Of a DNA stretch of 64,000 nt, positions 37,576 through 45,592 are shown one piece after another. A model generated the notes under the pieces. It was not told the origin of the DNA and did no database searches. It saw nothing but the letters and a program-made list of their open reading frames with translations. Source of the DNA: a bacterium M00.F.Ca.ET.205.01.1.1 (GTDB taxonomy: Bacteria > Pseudomonadota > Alphaproteobacteria > Rhizobiales > Rhizobiaceae); assembly GCA_004791255.1 (NCBI GenBank), contig SRUQ01000001.1:1-64000 (forward strand), given 5' to 3'. The stretch's first letter is position 1, and every line of letters begins with the position of its first letter. A program made the position numbers and the translations under genes.

Positions 37576-38517
37576 ATGAAGAAACTGATTTTGGGCGTCG
37601 CTTTCGCGGCGCTGATGAGTTCGTCGGCTTTTGCCGCCAAGATCGGCGTGTCGATGGCCAAGTTCGATGACAATTTCCTGACCGTGCTGCGCAACGGCAT
37701 GATCGAGCAGGCCAAGGGCATGAGCGGCGTGGAGCTGCAGGTCGAGGACGCACAGAACGACGTCGCCAAGCAGCTCGACCAGATCAAGAACTTCGCCGCT
37801 TCGGGCGTCGACGCCATCATCGTCAACCCGGTCGACACCTCGGCCACGCAAGCAATGTCGGACGCCGCGGCGGCCGCCAAGATCCCGCTGGTCTACGTCA
37901 ACCGCGAGCCGGTCAACGTCGACACCTTGCCTGACAACCAGGCCTTCGTCGCCTCGAACGAAGCCGATTCCGGCACGCTCGAGACCAAGGAAGTCTGCCG
38001 CCTGTTCACCGAAGCCGGCAAGAAGGAAGCCAATGTCTATGTGATCATGGGCGAGCTCTCCAACCAGGCCGCCGTGCAGCGCACCAAGGACATCGAAGAG
38101 GTGATCGCCACGCCGGATTGCAGCTTCATCAAGATCATCGACAAGCAGACCTCGAACTGGAACCGCGACGAAGCCCAGAACCTGATGACCAACTGGCTGT
38201 CGACGGGCAAGAAGTTCGACGGCGTCATCGCCAACAATGACGAAAGCGCTATCGGCGCCATCCAGGCGATGAAGGCCGCAAACGTCGACATGAAGTCGGT
38301 TGTCGTCGGCGGCGTCGACGCCACCCAGGACGCGCTGGCCGCCATGCAGGCGGGCGACCTCGACGCCACCGTGTTCCAGGATGCCGCCGGCCAGGGCGCC
38401 GGCGCGCTGGACGCGGCGCTGAAGCTGGCCAAGGGCGAGAAGGTGGAACACAAGGTCTATGTGCCCTTCCAGCTGGTCACCCCGGCCAACATCGACAAGT
38501 TCCTGAAGAAGAACTGA
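37576..38517 (+). CDS. Sugar/inositol ABC transporter substrate-binding protein
   Basis: A 313-residue periplasmic protein with a clear signal peptide (MKKLILGVAFAALMSSSAFA, cleavage near residue 20) and a type I periplasmic sugar-binding fold. GGAGGAG precedes the ATG. Family relatives bind inositol or scyllo-inosamine-type rhizopines (IbpA/IatA/MocB), and the surrounding genes favour that over ribose. The first gene of a binding protein-permease-ATPase operon. A strong hairpin follows it. Confidence 0.92.
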   Translation: MKKLILGVAFAALMSSSAFAAKIGVSMAKFDDNFLTVLRNGMIEQAKGMSGVELQVEDAQNDVAKQLDQIKNFAASGVDAIIVNPVDTSATQAMSDAAAAAKIPLVYVNREPVNVDTLPDNQAFVASNEADSGTLETKEVCRLFTEAGKKEANVYVIMGELSNQAAVQRTKDIEEVIATPDCSFIKIIDKQTSNWNRDEAQNLMTNWLSTGKKFDGVIANNDESAIGAIQAMKAANVDMKSVVVGGVDATQDALAAMQAGDLDATVFQDAAGQGAGALDAALKLAKGEKVEHKVYVPFQLVTPANIDKFLKKN

Positions 38518-38531
38518 TCGGCGCCCATACC

Positions 38532-38564
38532 GAGCGGCGCTGTCACGCAAGGACAGCGCCGCTC
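38532..38564 (+). promoter_or_regulatory. Intercistronic stem-loop after the binding-protein gene
   Basis: A perfect 13-bp stem (GAGCGGCGCTGTC / GACAGCGCCGCTC) with a seven-base loop and no U-tract. Such hairpins protect the 3' end of the binding-protein message and lower downstream expression, giving excess binding protein over permease. Confidence 0.65.
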
Positions 38565-38622
38565 ACTCCCCCGGCACCGGCAAGGTGCCGACGAGCGACC
38601 GCGGCTGACGGAGGATAGAAGA

Positions 38623-39699
38623 TTGGCACAGACATCTCATGGCGTCGGCGGGCTCACCTATGATGCGAAGAAGCGGTCGTGGCCGGCCGAGTTCAACGTT
38701 TTCCTGGCGCTCGTCATCCTCGTCGCCATCTTCGAGGCGATCGGCCGGATCTTTCTCGGCGACAGCTTCCTGTTCAACACCCGCAGCGACGTCGCCGGCA
38801 TCTTCAACGAGGCCCGCCTGCAGATCATCATCCTGCAGGTGTCGATCGTCGGCATCATCGCCATCGGCGTGACGCAGGTGATCATCTCCGGTGGCATCGA
38901 CCTGTCGTCGGGTTCGATCGTCGGCGCCACCGCGATGATCGCCATGAGTTTCGCCCAGGTAGCGACCGTCAACGGCAACCCCAATCCCAAGGCCATGTTC
39001 CTGGCGCAGGGACTGACCGACCTGCCCGTCATCGTGCCGCTGCTGGTGGCGATCGGCTGCGGCCTGCTCGCCGGCCTGGTCAACGGCGCCTTGATCGCCT
39101 ACACGCGCATCCCGCCCTTCATCGCCACGCTCGGCATGATGGTGACGGCGCGCGGCATCGCCAAATGGTGGTCGAAGGGACAGCCGATCTCGTTCCCGAC
39201 CGACAGTTTCGCCGCGATCGGCAAGGGCCTGATGCCCGTCATCATCTTCCTGTCGCTGGCGGTGCTGTTCCAGCTGATCATGACCTACACGCGGTATGGC
39301 AAGCACTGCTACGCGATCGGCTCGAACGAAGACGCCGCACGCATGTCGGGCATCAAGATCGCCAACCACAAGATCCTCGTCTATGTCATCGCCGGCATTC
39401 TTGCCGCGCTCGCCGCGGTGGTGCTGTCTTCCAAGAACCTGACCGCCCAGGCCGGCATGGGCGTGATGTACGAACTCGACGCCATCGCCATGGCGGTCAT
39501 CGGCGGCGTCTCGCTGTCAGGCGGCCGCGGCTCCATCATCGGCACGGTGATCGGCGCTCTGATCTTCGGCGTCATCATTTCCGGCTTCACCTTCCTGCGC
39601 CTCGACGCCTACTACCAGGAGATGGTCAAGGGCGTGATCATCGTCGGAGCGGTCGTTCTCGACCAGTGGCGCCAACGCCTGCGGGCATTGAGGGCTTGA
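38623..39699 (+). CDS. Sugar/inositol ABC transporter permease
   Basis: A 358-residue RbsC-type permease with eight to ten hydrophobic segments, including QVIISGGIDLSSGSIVGAT and NGALIAYTRIPPFIATLG, typical for this family. The start is TTG: GGAGG lies seven bases upstream and no in-frame ATG fits the family start. It is larger than RbsC, with a longer cytoplasmic N-tail (MAQTSHGVGGLTYDAKK). It follows the hairpin and is three bases from the ATPase gene. Confidence 0.93.
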   Translation: MAQTSHGVGGLTYDAKKRSWPAEFNVFLALVILVAIFEAIGRIFLGDSFLFNTRSDVAGIFNEARLQIIILQVSIVGIIAIGVTQVIISGGIDLSSGSIVGATAMIAMSFAQVATVNGNPNPKAMFLAQGLTDLPVIVPLLVAIGCGLLAGLVNGALIAYTRIPPFIATLGMMVTARGIAKWWSKGQPISFPTDSFAAIGKGLMPVIIFLSLAVLFQLIMTYTRYGKHCYAIGSNEDAARMSGIKIANHKILVYVIAGILAALAAVVLSSKNLTAQAGMGVMYELDAIAMAVIGGVSLSGGRGSIIGTVIGALIFGVIISGFTFLRLDAYYQEMVKGVIIVGAVVLDQWRQRLRALRA

Positions 39700-39701
39700 C
39701 C

Positions 39702-40469
39702 ATGTCAGACATCGTCCTGAAGACCGAAAACCTGACCAAGCGCTATGGCGGCGTGCATGCGCTCGAAGGCGCGAATTTCGAGCTGCGCAAGGGCGAACAT
39801 GTCGCCATCATGGGCGACAACGGCGCCGGCAAGTCGACCTTCGTGCGCCAGATCACCGCGGTCGAGCAGCGCACCAGCGGCCAGATTTGGTTCGACGGCA
39901 AGGAAGTGAATTTCAACGGCCCCATCGAGGCGCGCGAGGCAGGCATCGAGACCGTGTTCCAGAACCTGGCACTCGCCGACGACCTCGACGTGCCGTCGAA
40001 CCTGTTCCTCGGCCGTGAAAAAGTGCTGTTCAACCTTGGCCCGTTCTCGATCCTCGACCGCAAGTACATGCGCAAGGCGACCGAGGCGGCGCTGGTCCGC
40101 ACGGCGGTGAAAATTCCCAATTTGTCCAACACCATCCGCCACATGTCGGGCGGCCAGCGCCAGTGCGTGGCGATTGCCAGGACCGCCACCTTCGCCTCCA
40201 AGCTGATCATCATGGACGAGCCGACGGCAGCACTCGGCGTGCAGGAAACGGCGCAGGTCGAAAACATCATCCGCACGCTGAAGGACAATGGCGAGCCGCT
40301 GATCCTGATCAGCCACAACATGCGCCAGGTGTTCGACCTTTGCGACCGCATCGTCGTGTTCCGGCGCGGCCGCATCGTCGCAAATCTGCGCAAGCAGGAC
40401 ACCGACGGACAGGACATCGTCTCCTACATAACCGGCGCCAAGACCGGGGAAGCCGAACTCGCGGCTTGA
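39702..40469 (+). CDS. Sugar/inositol ABC transporter ATP-binding protein
   Basis: A 255-residue single ATPase domain, half the size of the duplicated RbsA/MglA type, so it likely acts as a dimer. Walker A GDNGAGKST (38-46), signature MSGGQ (148-152), Walker B LIIMDEPTAAL and the switch His in ISHNM are intact. It couples ATP hydrolysis to uptake with the preceding permease. Confidence 0.95.
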   Translation: MSDIVLKTENLTKRYGGVHALEGANFELRKGEHVAIMGDNGAGKSTFVRQITAVEQRTSGQIWFDGKEVNFNGPIEAREAGIETVFQNLALADDLDVPSNLFLGREKVLFNLGPFSILDRKYMRKATEAALVRTAVKIPNLSNTIRHMSGGQRQCVAIARTATFASKLIIMDEPTAALGVQETAQVENIIRTLKDNGEPLILISHNMRQVFDLCDRIVVFRRGRIVANLRKQDTDGQDIVSYITGAKTGEAELAA

Positions 40470-40588
40470 GGCCGGGCACGGGGGCGGCGGTCGGCGCCTC
40501 CTGTCGATATCTTGTCTTGACCGGAAAACCACCCGCGCCCATGACCGGCGCTGACAGTTTGCTTCGAACCATCCTCAAAGGACATTCC

Positions 40589-41584
40589 ATGGTACTCCGC
40601 TTCGCCCTCCTCGGTGCCGGCCGCATCGGCAAGGTCCACGCCCGCGCCGTCGGCTCCAACCCGCAGGCCAAACTTGTCGCCGTCGCCGATGCCTTCGAGA
40701 AGGCAGCGACAGAGCTGGCAACCGCCTATGGCGCCGAGGTGCGCAGCATCGAAGATATCGAGAAATCCAAAGACATCGACGCCGTCGTCATCTGCACGCC
40801 GACCGACACCCATGCCGACCTGATCGAGCGTTTCGCCAAGGCCGGCAAGGCGATCTTCTGCGAGAAGCCGATCGACCTCAATGTCAAGCGCGTCGAGAAG
40901 TGCCTGGCCGTGGTCGAGAAGGCCAAGGCGACGCTGATGGTCGGTTTCAACAGGCGCTTCGATCCGCATTTCGCCGCCGTGCGCAAGGCGATCGACGACG
41001 GCGCCATCGGCACGGTCGAGATGGTCACCATCACCTCGCGCGATCCGGGCGCCCCGCCGGTCGATTACATCAAGCGCTCGGGCGGCATTTTTCGCGACAT
41101 GACCATCCATGATTTCGACATGGCGCGCTTCCTGCTTGGCGAAGAGCCTGTTGCCGTCAGCGCGCACGCCTCGGTGCTCGTCGACAAGAAAATCGGCGAA
41201 GCCGGCGATTTCGATAGCGTCAGCGTCATCCTGGAAACGGCATCGGGCAAGCAGGCCGTCATCTCCAATTCGCGCCGCGCCACCTATGGCTACGACCAGC
41301 GCATCGAGGTGCATGGTTCGAAGGGCATGGTCGCGGCCGAGAACCAGCGGCCGGTGTCGATCGAACTTGCCAACGAAAAGGGCTATACGCGCCCACCGCT
41401 GCACGACTTCTTCATGACCCGCTACCTCGACGCCTATGCCATCGAGATCGCCGCTTTCATCACTGCCGCGACGTCAGGCAAGAAGGCGGCGCCAAGCGGC
41501 GCCGACGGCCTCGTGGCGCTGAGGCTGGCGGACGCGGCGCTGAAGTCGGCGACGTCAGGCAAGACCGTTCGTCTCGACAAGTAA
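40589..41584 (+). CDS. iolG: Inositol 2-dehydrogenase
   Basis: 331 residues, normal for IolG. The Rossmann motif is LLGAGRIGKVHARA (Gly9-Gly14), the catalytic Lys is in CEKPID and the substrate-site Asp/His in TIHDFDMARFLLG. It oxidises myo-inositol to 2-keto-myo-inositol with NAD+. AAAGGA precedes the ATG. It follows the ABC genes after 119 bases and could share their transcript. scyllo-Inositol or scyllo-inosamine are possible alternative substrates. Confidence 0.9.
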   Translation: MVLRFALLGAGRIGKVHARAVGSNPQAKLVAVADAFEKAATELATAYGAEVRSIEDIEKSKDIDAVVICTPTDTHADLIERFAKAGKAIFCEKPIDLNVKRVEKCLAVVEKAKATLMVGFNRRFDPHFAAVRKAIDDGAIGTVEMVTITSRDPGAPPVDYIKRSGGIFRDMTIHDFDMARFLLGEEPVAVSAHASVLVDKKIGEAGDFDSVSVILETASGKQAVISNSRRATYGYDQRIEVHGSKGMVAAENQRPVSIELANEKGYTRPPLHDFFMTRYLDAYAIEIAAFITAATSGKKAAPSGADGLVALRLADAALKSATSGKTVRLDK

Positions 41585-41610
41585 GAACCGGTAGACACAG
41601 GAGCAGAGCG

Positions 41611-42405
41611 ATGAGCGGATCAGCCGGTCGCAATTCTGAAACGCGCGCCATCGTCACCGGCGGCGCGCAAGGCATCGGCTTCGCCGTCGCCGAGGCGCTG
41701 GCCGACGAGGGCTGCCGGGCGCTGGCGCTCATCGGCCGCTCGCAGGAGAAGGGCGACAAGGCGGTCGCCACGCTGAAGAAGAGCGGCGTCGACGTCATCT
41801 TCATCAGCGCCGATGTGGCCAAAGTCGCCGATTGCAAGCGCGCGGTGGCCACCGCAATCGCCCATTTCGGCACGCTCAACGCGCTGGTCAACGCCGCCGC
41901 CACCTCGGCGCGCGGCTCGCTGATCGAAACGACGGAGGACGTCTTCGACCAGATTTTCGACACCAATGTGCGCGGCCCCTTCTTCCTGATGCAGGGCCTA
42001 GTGGCGCATCTGCTGGAGCGCAAGGCGCCGGGCTCGATCGTCAACGTGCTGTCGATGTCGGCGCATGCCGGCCAGTCTTTCCTGACGCCCTATTCGACCA
42101 GCAAGGGCGCGCTGATGACGCTGACCAAGAATGTCGCCAGTTCCTATCGGAGGAACCGCATCCGCTGCAACGCGGTGCTGCCGGGCTGGATGGACACCGA
42201 GGGCGAGGACATCGTGCAGAAGAAATGGCACGGCGCCTCCGACGACTGGCTGGAAAAGGCCGAGGCCTCGCAGCCGATGGGCCAGCTGGTGAAGCCGGCC
42301 CAGCTTGCGCGGCTGATCACCTACATGCTCAGCCCCCAGGCCGGCGTGATGACCGGCTCGCTGGTCGACTATGACCAGAACATCGCCGGGGTGATTGGCG
42401 AGTAG
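41611..42405 (+). CDS. Short-chain dehydrogenase/reductase
   Basis: A 264-residue SDR. The cofactor motif is TGGAQGIG (16-23), the catalytic Ser is in LSMSAHAG and YSTSK carries the Tyr/Lys pair. The N-A-A motif reads VNAAATS. Lying 26 bases after iolG, it probably oxidises or reduces a cyclitol, inosose or related sugar, but the sequence alone does not set the substrate. It is the last gene of the ABC-iolG unit before a toxin-antitoxin pair. Confidence 0.9.
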   Translation: MSGSAGRNSETRAIVTGGAQGIGFAVAEALADEGCRALALIGRSQEKGDKAVATLKKSGVDVIFISADVAKVADCKRAVATAIAHFGTLNALVNAAATSARGSLIETTEDVFDQIFDTNVRGPFFLMQGLVAHLLERKAPGSIVNVLSMSAHAGQSFLTPYSTSKGALMTLTKNVASSYRRNRIRCNAVLPGWMDTEGEDIVQKKWHGASDDWLEKAEASQPMGQLVKPAQLARLITYMLSPQAGVMTGSLVDYDQNIAGVIGE

Positions 42406-42454
42406 CGCAGCACTCAGCTCCAGAAGCCCATGATACCCTGTTGCGGCAGCATCG

Positions 42455-42490
42455 CCATTACCATATAGTCAAGATGGTCATAATGGTCAT
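42455..42490. promoter_or_regulatory. Inverted and direct repeats before the toxin-antitoxin pair
   Basis: CCATTA (42455) and TAATGG (42481) are inverted, ACCAT and ATGGT nest inside, and ATGGTCAT repeats directly at 42474 and 42483. It is 12-45 bases before the antitoxin start, where Phd-type antitoxins bind to repress their own operon. Confidence 0.5.
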
Positions 42491-42501
42491 GGAGGCTGGC
42501 G

Positions 42502-42765
42502 ATGTCTGCAACCGGGGAGAATCCGAACTGGACGGTCGCCGGAGCAAAAGCCCGGTTCTCGGAGGTGATCGACCGCGCGCAGTCCTCGCCACAGACGATC
42601 ACCAGAAACGGCAAACCAAGCGTGGTTGTCGTCTCGGCCGAGGAATGGCTGCGCAAGACCGCGCGCAAGGGTACGCTTGCGGAGTTCCTGCTGGACTCGC
42701 CGCTGCGCGGCGCCGATCTCGACCTCGAACGTCAGCGCGACGAACCGCGTGATCTGCCGCTGTGA
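42502..42765 (+). CDS. Phd/YefM-family antitoxin
   Basis: An 87-residue antitoxin. The N-terminal DNA-binding half shows the Phd motif NWTVAGAKARFSEVIDRA followed by the beta-turn segment TITRNGKPSVVVVSAEEW, and the charged C-terminal tail should wrap the toxin. The ATG is preceded by GGAGGC. Its TGA overlaps the toxin's GTG, the usual coupling that keeps antitoxin in excess. Repeats upstream look like an operator. Confidence 0.93.
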   Translation: MSATGENPNWTVAGAKARFSEVIDRAQSSPQTITRNGKPSVVVVSAEEWLRKTARKGTLAEFLLDSPLRGADLDLERQRDEPRDLPL

Positions 42766-43184
42766 GGCTGCTGCTCGATACGAACGTCCTGTCCGAGGTG
42801 ACAAGACCGACGCCGGACGCACGTGTTCTCAACTGGCTGCACGGGCTTGATGAGGACCGCTCATTCATCAGCGTCGTGTCGATCGCCGAGATCAGGCGCG
42901 GCGTCGCCCTCATGGATGCGGGCCGCAAACGCGAGGCACTGGCGGACTGGCTCGCCCGAGACTTGCCGCAGCGCTTCGAGCAGAGGGGTTTGCCGGTGGA
43001 CGAGCCGGTTGCACTGGCCTGGGGGGACTTGATGGCCCTCGCCATGCGAAGCGGTCGCAGCCTGTCTTCCATGGATGGCCTGATCGCAGCCACTGCCGTT
43101 GCACAACAGCTCACCCTGGCAACGCGCAATACGAAGGATTTTGAGGGCCTTGGACTTGAACTCTTCGATCCTTGGACTGCATGA
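42762..43184 (+). CDS. VapC-family PIN-domain toxin
   Basis: A 140-residue PIN ribonuclease. Conserved acids are Asp6 (LLLDTNVLSE), a Glu in SIAEIRRG and an Asp in SSMDGLIAATA, followed by TRNTKDFEGLG. It probably cleaves RNA when the antitoxin is lost. The start is GTG, in GTGA overlap with the antitoxin. PIN toxin with Phd-type antitoxin is a common rhizobial pairing. The pair breaks up the inositol cluster and may be an insertion. Confidence 0.93.
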   Translation: MRLLLDTNVLSEVTRPTPDARVLNWLHGLDEDRSFISVVSIAEIRRGVALMDAGRKREALADWLARDLPQRFEQRGLPVDEPVALAWGDLMALAMRSGRSLSSMDGLIAATAVAQQLTLATRNTKDFEGLGLELFDPWTA

Positions 43185-43264
43185 ACGACTCGGCGCTGCA
43201 TGTCGGCAGCGACGTCATCCGCGTGGCTTAGACTAAGGGAGTTTAGCGGAAACGCCCATCACGT

Positions 43265-43446
43265 CGTCGTCCACGGGCGAAGCAAGGAGCGTAGCGACGC
43301 GGCGCAGGCCCGAGGATCCATGCCGCGACTTCAAAGCGTCGCCGCGGTCCAGAATTCTGCTCCGCCGCGCTCTCCGGCCGGTGTCGCGGCATGGATCCCA
43401 GGTTCTTCGCGACGCCGCTACGCAGCTGCTTCGCCCTGGGATGACG
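43265..43446. repeat. Long imperfect inverted repeat (MITE-like or dispersed palindrome)
   Basis: The two ends, each about 64 bases, are inverted copies: GGATCCATGCCGCGAC (43314-43329) and GTCGCGGCATGGATCC (43383-43398) match perfectly, and outer blocks GGGCGAAGCA and GCGTAGCG also match. The centre is 53 bases. No ORF is credible inside. It fills most of the 331-base gap between the toxin gene and the DAHP-synthase leader. Confidence 0.65.
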
Positions 43447-43515
43447 AAATCGCGAAGGTTCCTCCCTCAAATTGCCTGCCATGACCCACGTGACAAGCGC
43501 CCCGGCATCGACTAT

Positions 43516-43596
43516 ATGAGCCTCATGATCAACCTGTCCGCCACGTACTGGTACTTTAGCAGCTCGCTGGCGGCGGGAGGATTGCGCTCGATCTGA
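43516..43596 (+). CDS. Leader peptide with Tyr-Trp-Tyr-Phe codons
   Basis: A 26-residue ORF reading MSLMINLSATYWYFSSSL and then AAGGLRSI. The codons TAC TGG TAC TTT are at 43546-43557. It lies 89 bases before the DAHP-synthase start and just before a terminator that can be disrupted by alternative pairing (see the attenuator entry). Ribosome stalling at these codons when aromatic aminoacyl-tRNA is low would favour readthrough. A second ATG at 43525 is an alternative start. Confidence 0.7.
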   Translation: MSLMINLSATYWYFSSSLAAGGLRSI

Positions 43597-43645
43597 AGAT
43601 TGCAGCAACAACATCCGACAAGCCGCCAGACCTGGCGGCTTTTTT
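43538..43645 (+). promoter_or_regulatory. Transcription attenuator of the DAHP-synthase gene
   Basis: Four segments are visible. Segment 1 CCGCCA (43538-43543) pairs with segment 2 CTGGCGGC (43567-43574). Segment 2 also pairs with segment 3 GCCGCCAG (43622-43629). Segment 3 pairs with segment 4 CTGGCGGC (43632-43639) to form a terminator followed by TTTTTT. Segments 2 and 4 are identical, so 2:3 and 3:4 are mutually exclusive. The aromatic codons sit between segments 1 and 2. Confidence 0.7.
43621..43645 (+). terminator. Attenuator terminator before the DAHP-synthase gene
   Basis: AGCCGCCAG / CTGGCGGCT around a two-base centre (the innermost pairs must open to form a loop), followed by six T residues. 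It sits between the leader stop and the structural gene, so it acts conditionally. Confidence 0.8.
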
Positions 43646-43684
43646 GTTTCAGCCGGCAGGTCTCCCAACCAGGAGCAGAAAGCC

Positions 43685-44776
43685 GTGTTGACCACCACAG
43701 ACGACCTTCGGGTCAAGGAAATCCGAGAACTGAGCACGCCGGAGCAGGTGATGCGGGAAATCCCGCGCACGCTGACGGCAACGCGCACCGTGAGCGCGTC
43801 GCGCAATGCCATCCATGCCATCCTGAACGGGACCGACGACCGTTTGCTCGTCATCGTCGGCCCCTGTTCGATCCACGATCCGGTCGCGGCCGTTGACTAT
43901 GCCAGCCGTCTGGCGGCGCTGCGCGAGACCCTGTCCGACCGGCTCGAGATCGTCATGCGCGTCTATTTCGAGAAGCCGCGCACCACGGTGGGCTGGAAAG
44001 GCCTGATCAACGATCCCGACCTCGACGGCAGCTTCAACATCGACAAGGGACTGCGCATGGCGCGCAACGTGCTGTCGGCCGTCAACAATCTCGGCCTGCC
44101 GGCGGCGACCGAATTCCTTGACATGACGACACCGCAATACATTGCCGACCTCGTCGCCTGGGGCGCCATCGGCGCGCGCACCACGGAGAGCCAGATCCAC
44201 CGCGAACTGGCGTCCGGCCTGTCCTGCCCGGTCGGCTTCAAGAACGGCACCGACGGCAATCTCAGAATCGCCGGCGAGGCGGTGAAATCCGCCGCCCAGC
44301 CGCATCATTTCATGGCGGTGACCAAGGGCGGCCGCAGCGGCATCGCCACCACGACAGGCAATGAGGACTGCCACGTCATCCTGCGCGGCGGCGTTCAGCC
44401 AAACTATGACGCGGCCAGCGTCGAGGCTGCCTCGATCGAACTCGCCCGCATCGGCGTCGCGCCCCGGCTGATGATCGACGTCAGCCACGCCAACTCGGCC
44501 AAGAAGCCGGAGAACCAGCCGAAAGTGGCGGCCGACGTGGCCAGCCAGGTCGCGGCCGGTGAGGAGCGCATCATCGGCGTCATGATCGAGAGCAATCTGG
44601 TCGCCGGGCGGCAGGACGTCATTCCCGGCAAGCCGCTCACCTACGGCCAGAGCATCACCGACGGCTGTATCGACTGGGCAACCACCGAGACGGTGCTGCA
44701 TGGGCTGGCCGGTGCGGTGGAATGGCGCCGCTCGGCGCGCCGCGCCATGCTGGAGAGCCGTCAGGGCGCGGCCTGA
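43685..44776 (+). CDS. aroG: 3-deoxy-7-phosphoheptulonate synthase, class I (AroFGH type)
   Basis: 363 residues of the short AroFGH class. Visible motifs are VGPCSIHDP, MRVYFEKPRTTVGWKG and GARTTESQIHRELASGL. It condenses PEP and erythrose-4-phosphate, the entry to aromatic amino-acid synthesis. The GTG start lies nine bases after AGGAG; TTG one codon later is possible. An attenuator with a Tyr/Trp/Phe leader precedes it. Many rhizobia also carry the class II enzyme; this one may be the feedback-tuned isozyme. Confidence 0.94.
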   Translation: MLTTTDDLRVKEIRELSTPEQVMREIPRTLTATRTVSASRNAIHAILNGTDDRLLVIVGPCSIHDPVAAVDYASRLAALRETLSDRLEIVMRVYFEKPRTTVGWKGLINDPDLDGSFNIDKGLRMARNVLSAVNNLGLPAATEFLDMTTPQYIADLVAWGAIGARTTESQIHRELASGLSCPVGFKNGTDGNLRIAGEAVKSAAQPHHFMAVTKGGRSGIATTTGNEDCHVILRGGVQPNYDAASVEAASIELARIGVAPRLMIDVSHANSAKKPENQPKVAADVASQVAAGEERIIGVMIESNLVAGRQDVIPGKPLTYGQSITDGCIDWATTETVLHGLAGAVEWRRSARRAMLESRQGAA

Positions 44777-44828
44777 CGGTTTCCGGCAGGCTCGGCTTGA
44801 AAGGCGGCGTGGTCCCAGGCTCCGGGAC

Positions 44829-45464
44829 TTACGCCGCCCTCAAGCCTTCCCAGGCGGTGAACACCGAGACGGCGAACAGCAGCAATCCGGCGGCGCGTCC
44901 GGCGAGGGCGGTGGCGCGCGGATTGGCGACCAGCATTTGCTGGCTGCGGCCGGCAGTGATCGCCAGCCCGCCATAGATCGCGGCCTGCGTCAGGGCGGCC
45001 ATCACGCCCATGACCATCGCCTGCATCCAGATCGGGCCGTAGTCCGGTTTGAGGAACTGCGGATAGACGGCAAGAATGAAGAGATATGCCTTCGGATTGA
45101 TCAGGCAGGTCACCGCGCCCTGGCGGAAGGCCTTCCAGGCCGAGCGGCTGCCGGTAGGGCCGTCCCGGCCTACGGTGATCGAACTGCGCATCAGCGTGAT
45201 GCCGATGAAAGCCATGTAGGCGGCGCCGACGATCAGCAGCGGCTTGAACAGGATTGGCACGAAATGCATCAGCAGGCCGACGCCGATGGCGCCGTTCAGC
45301 GTATGCACCACGCCGCCGAGCATGATGCCGCCGGTGGCGGCGAGGCCCCTGTCGCGACCGCCGGTCAGCGCATTGGCAAGCACGAACAGCATGTCCATGC
45401 CGGGCACGACGATGATGCCCAGCAGCAGGATGAAGAAAAGCCAGAGGTTTTGCGCATAATCCAT
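44829..45464 (-). CDS. LysE/RhtB-family exporter
   Basis: A 211-residue membrane protein with six hydrophobic segments. The family signature is seen as VVPGMDMLFVLANALTGGR and the NPKAYLFILAVYPQF segment. Such proteins export amino acids or related compounds. It diverges from a WYL-domain regulator, and an inverted repeat in their shared promoter suggests that regulator controls it. The substrate cannot be read from sequence. Confidence 0.9.
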   Translation of the reverse strand: MDYAQNLWLFFILLLGIIVVPGMDMLFVLANALTGGRDRGLAATGGIMLGGVVHTLNGAIGVGLLMHFVPILFKPLLIVGAAYMAFIGITLMRSSITVGRDGPTGSRSAWKAFRQGAVTCLINPKAYLFILAVYPQFLKPDYGPIWMQAMVMGVMAALTQAAIYGGLAITAGRSQQMLVANPRATALAGRAAGLLLFAVSVFTAWEGLRAA

Positions 45465-45546
45465 GTCAGTTGCCTATTGCTTCTCTCGTTAGCTCGGAGG
45501 GGAAGCTGTTGATTTTCAAATCGATAGGCGCTCCTATAGATTGCTC

Positions 45547-45570
45547 CAACTGACGGGGTATTGTCAGTTG
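45547..45570. promoter_or_regulatory. Inverted repeat CAACTGAC-N8-GTCAGTTG
   Basis: Two perfect 8-bp arms with an eight-base spacer in the divergent region between the exporter and the WYL regulator, 23 bases before the regulator start. It is a candidate operator for that regulator. Confidence 0.55.
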
Positions 45571-45592
45571 CGTTTCGCAAGCGGTGAGAAAA

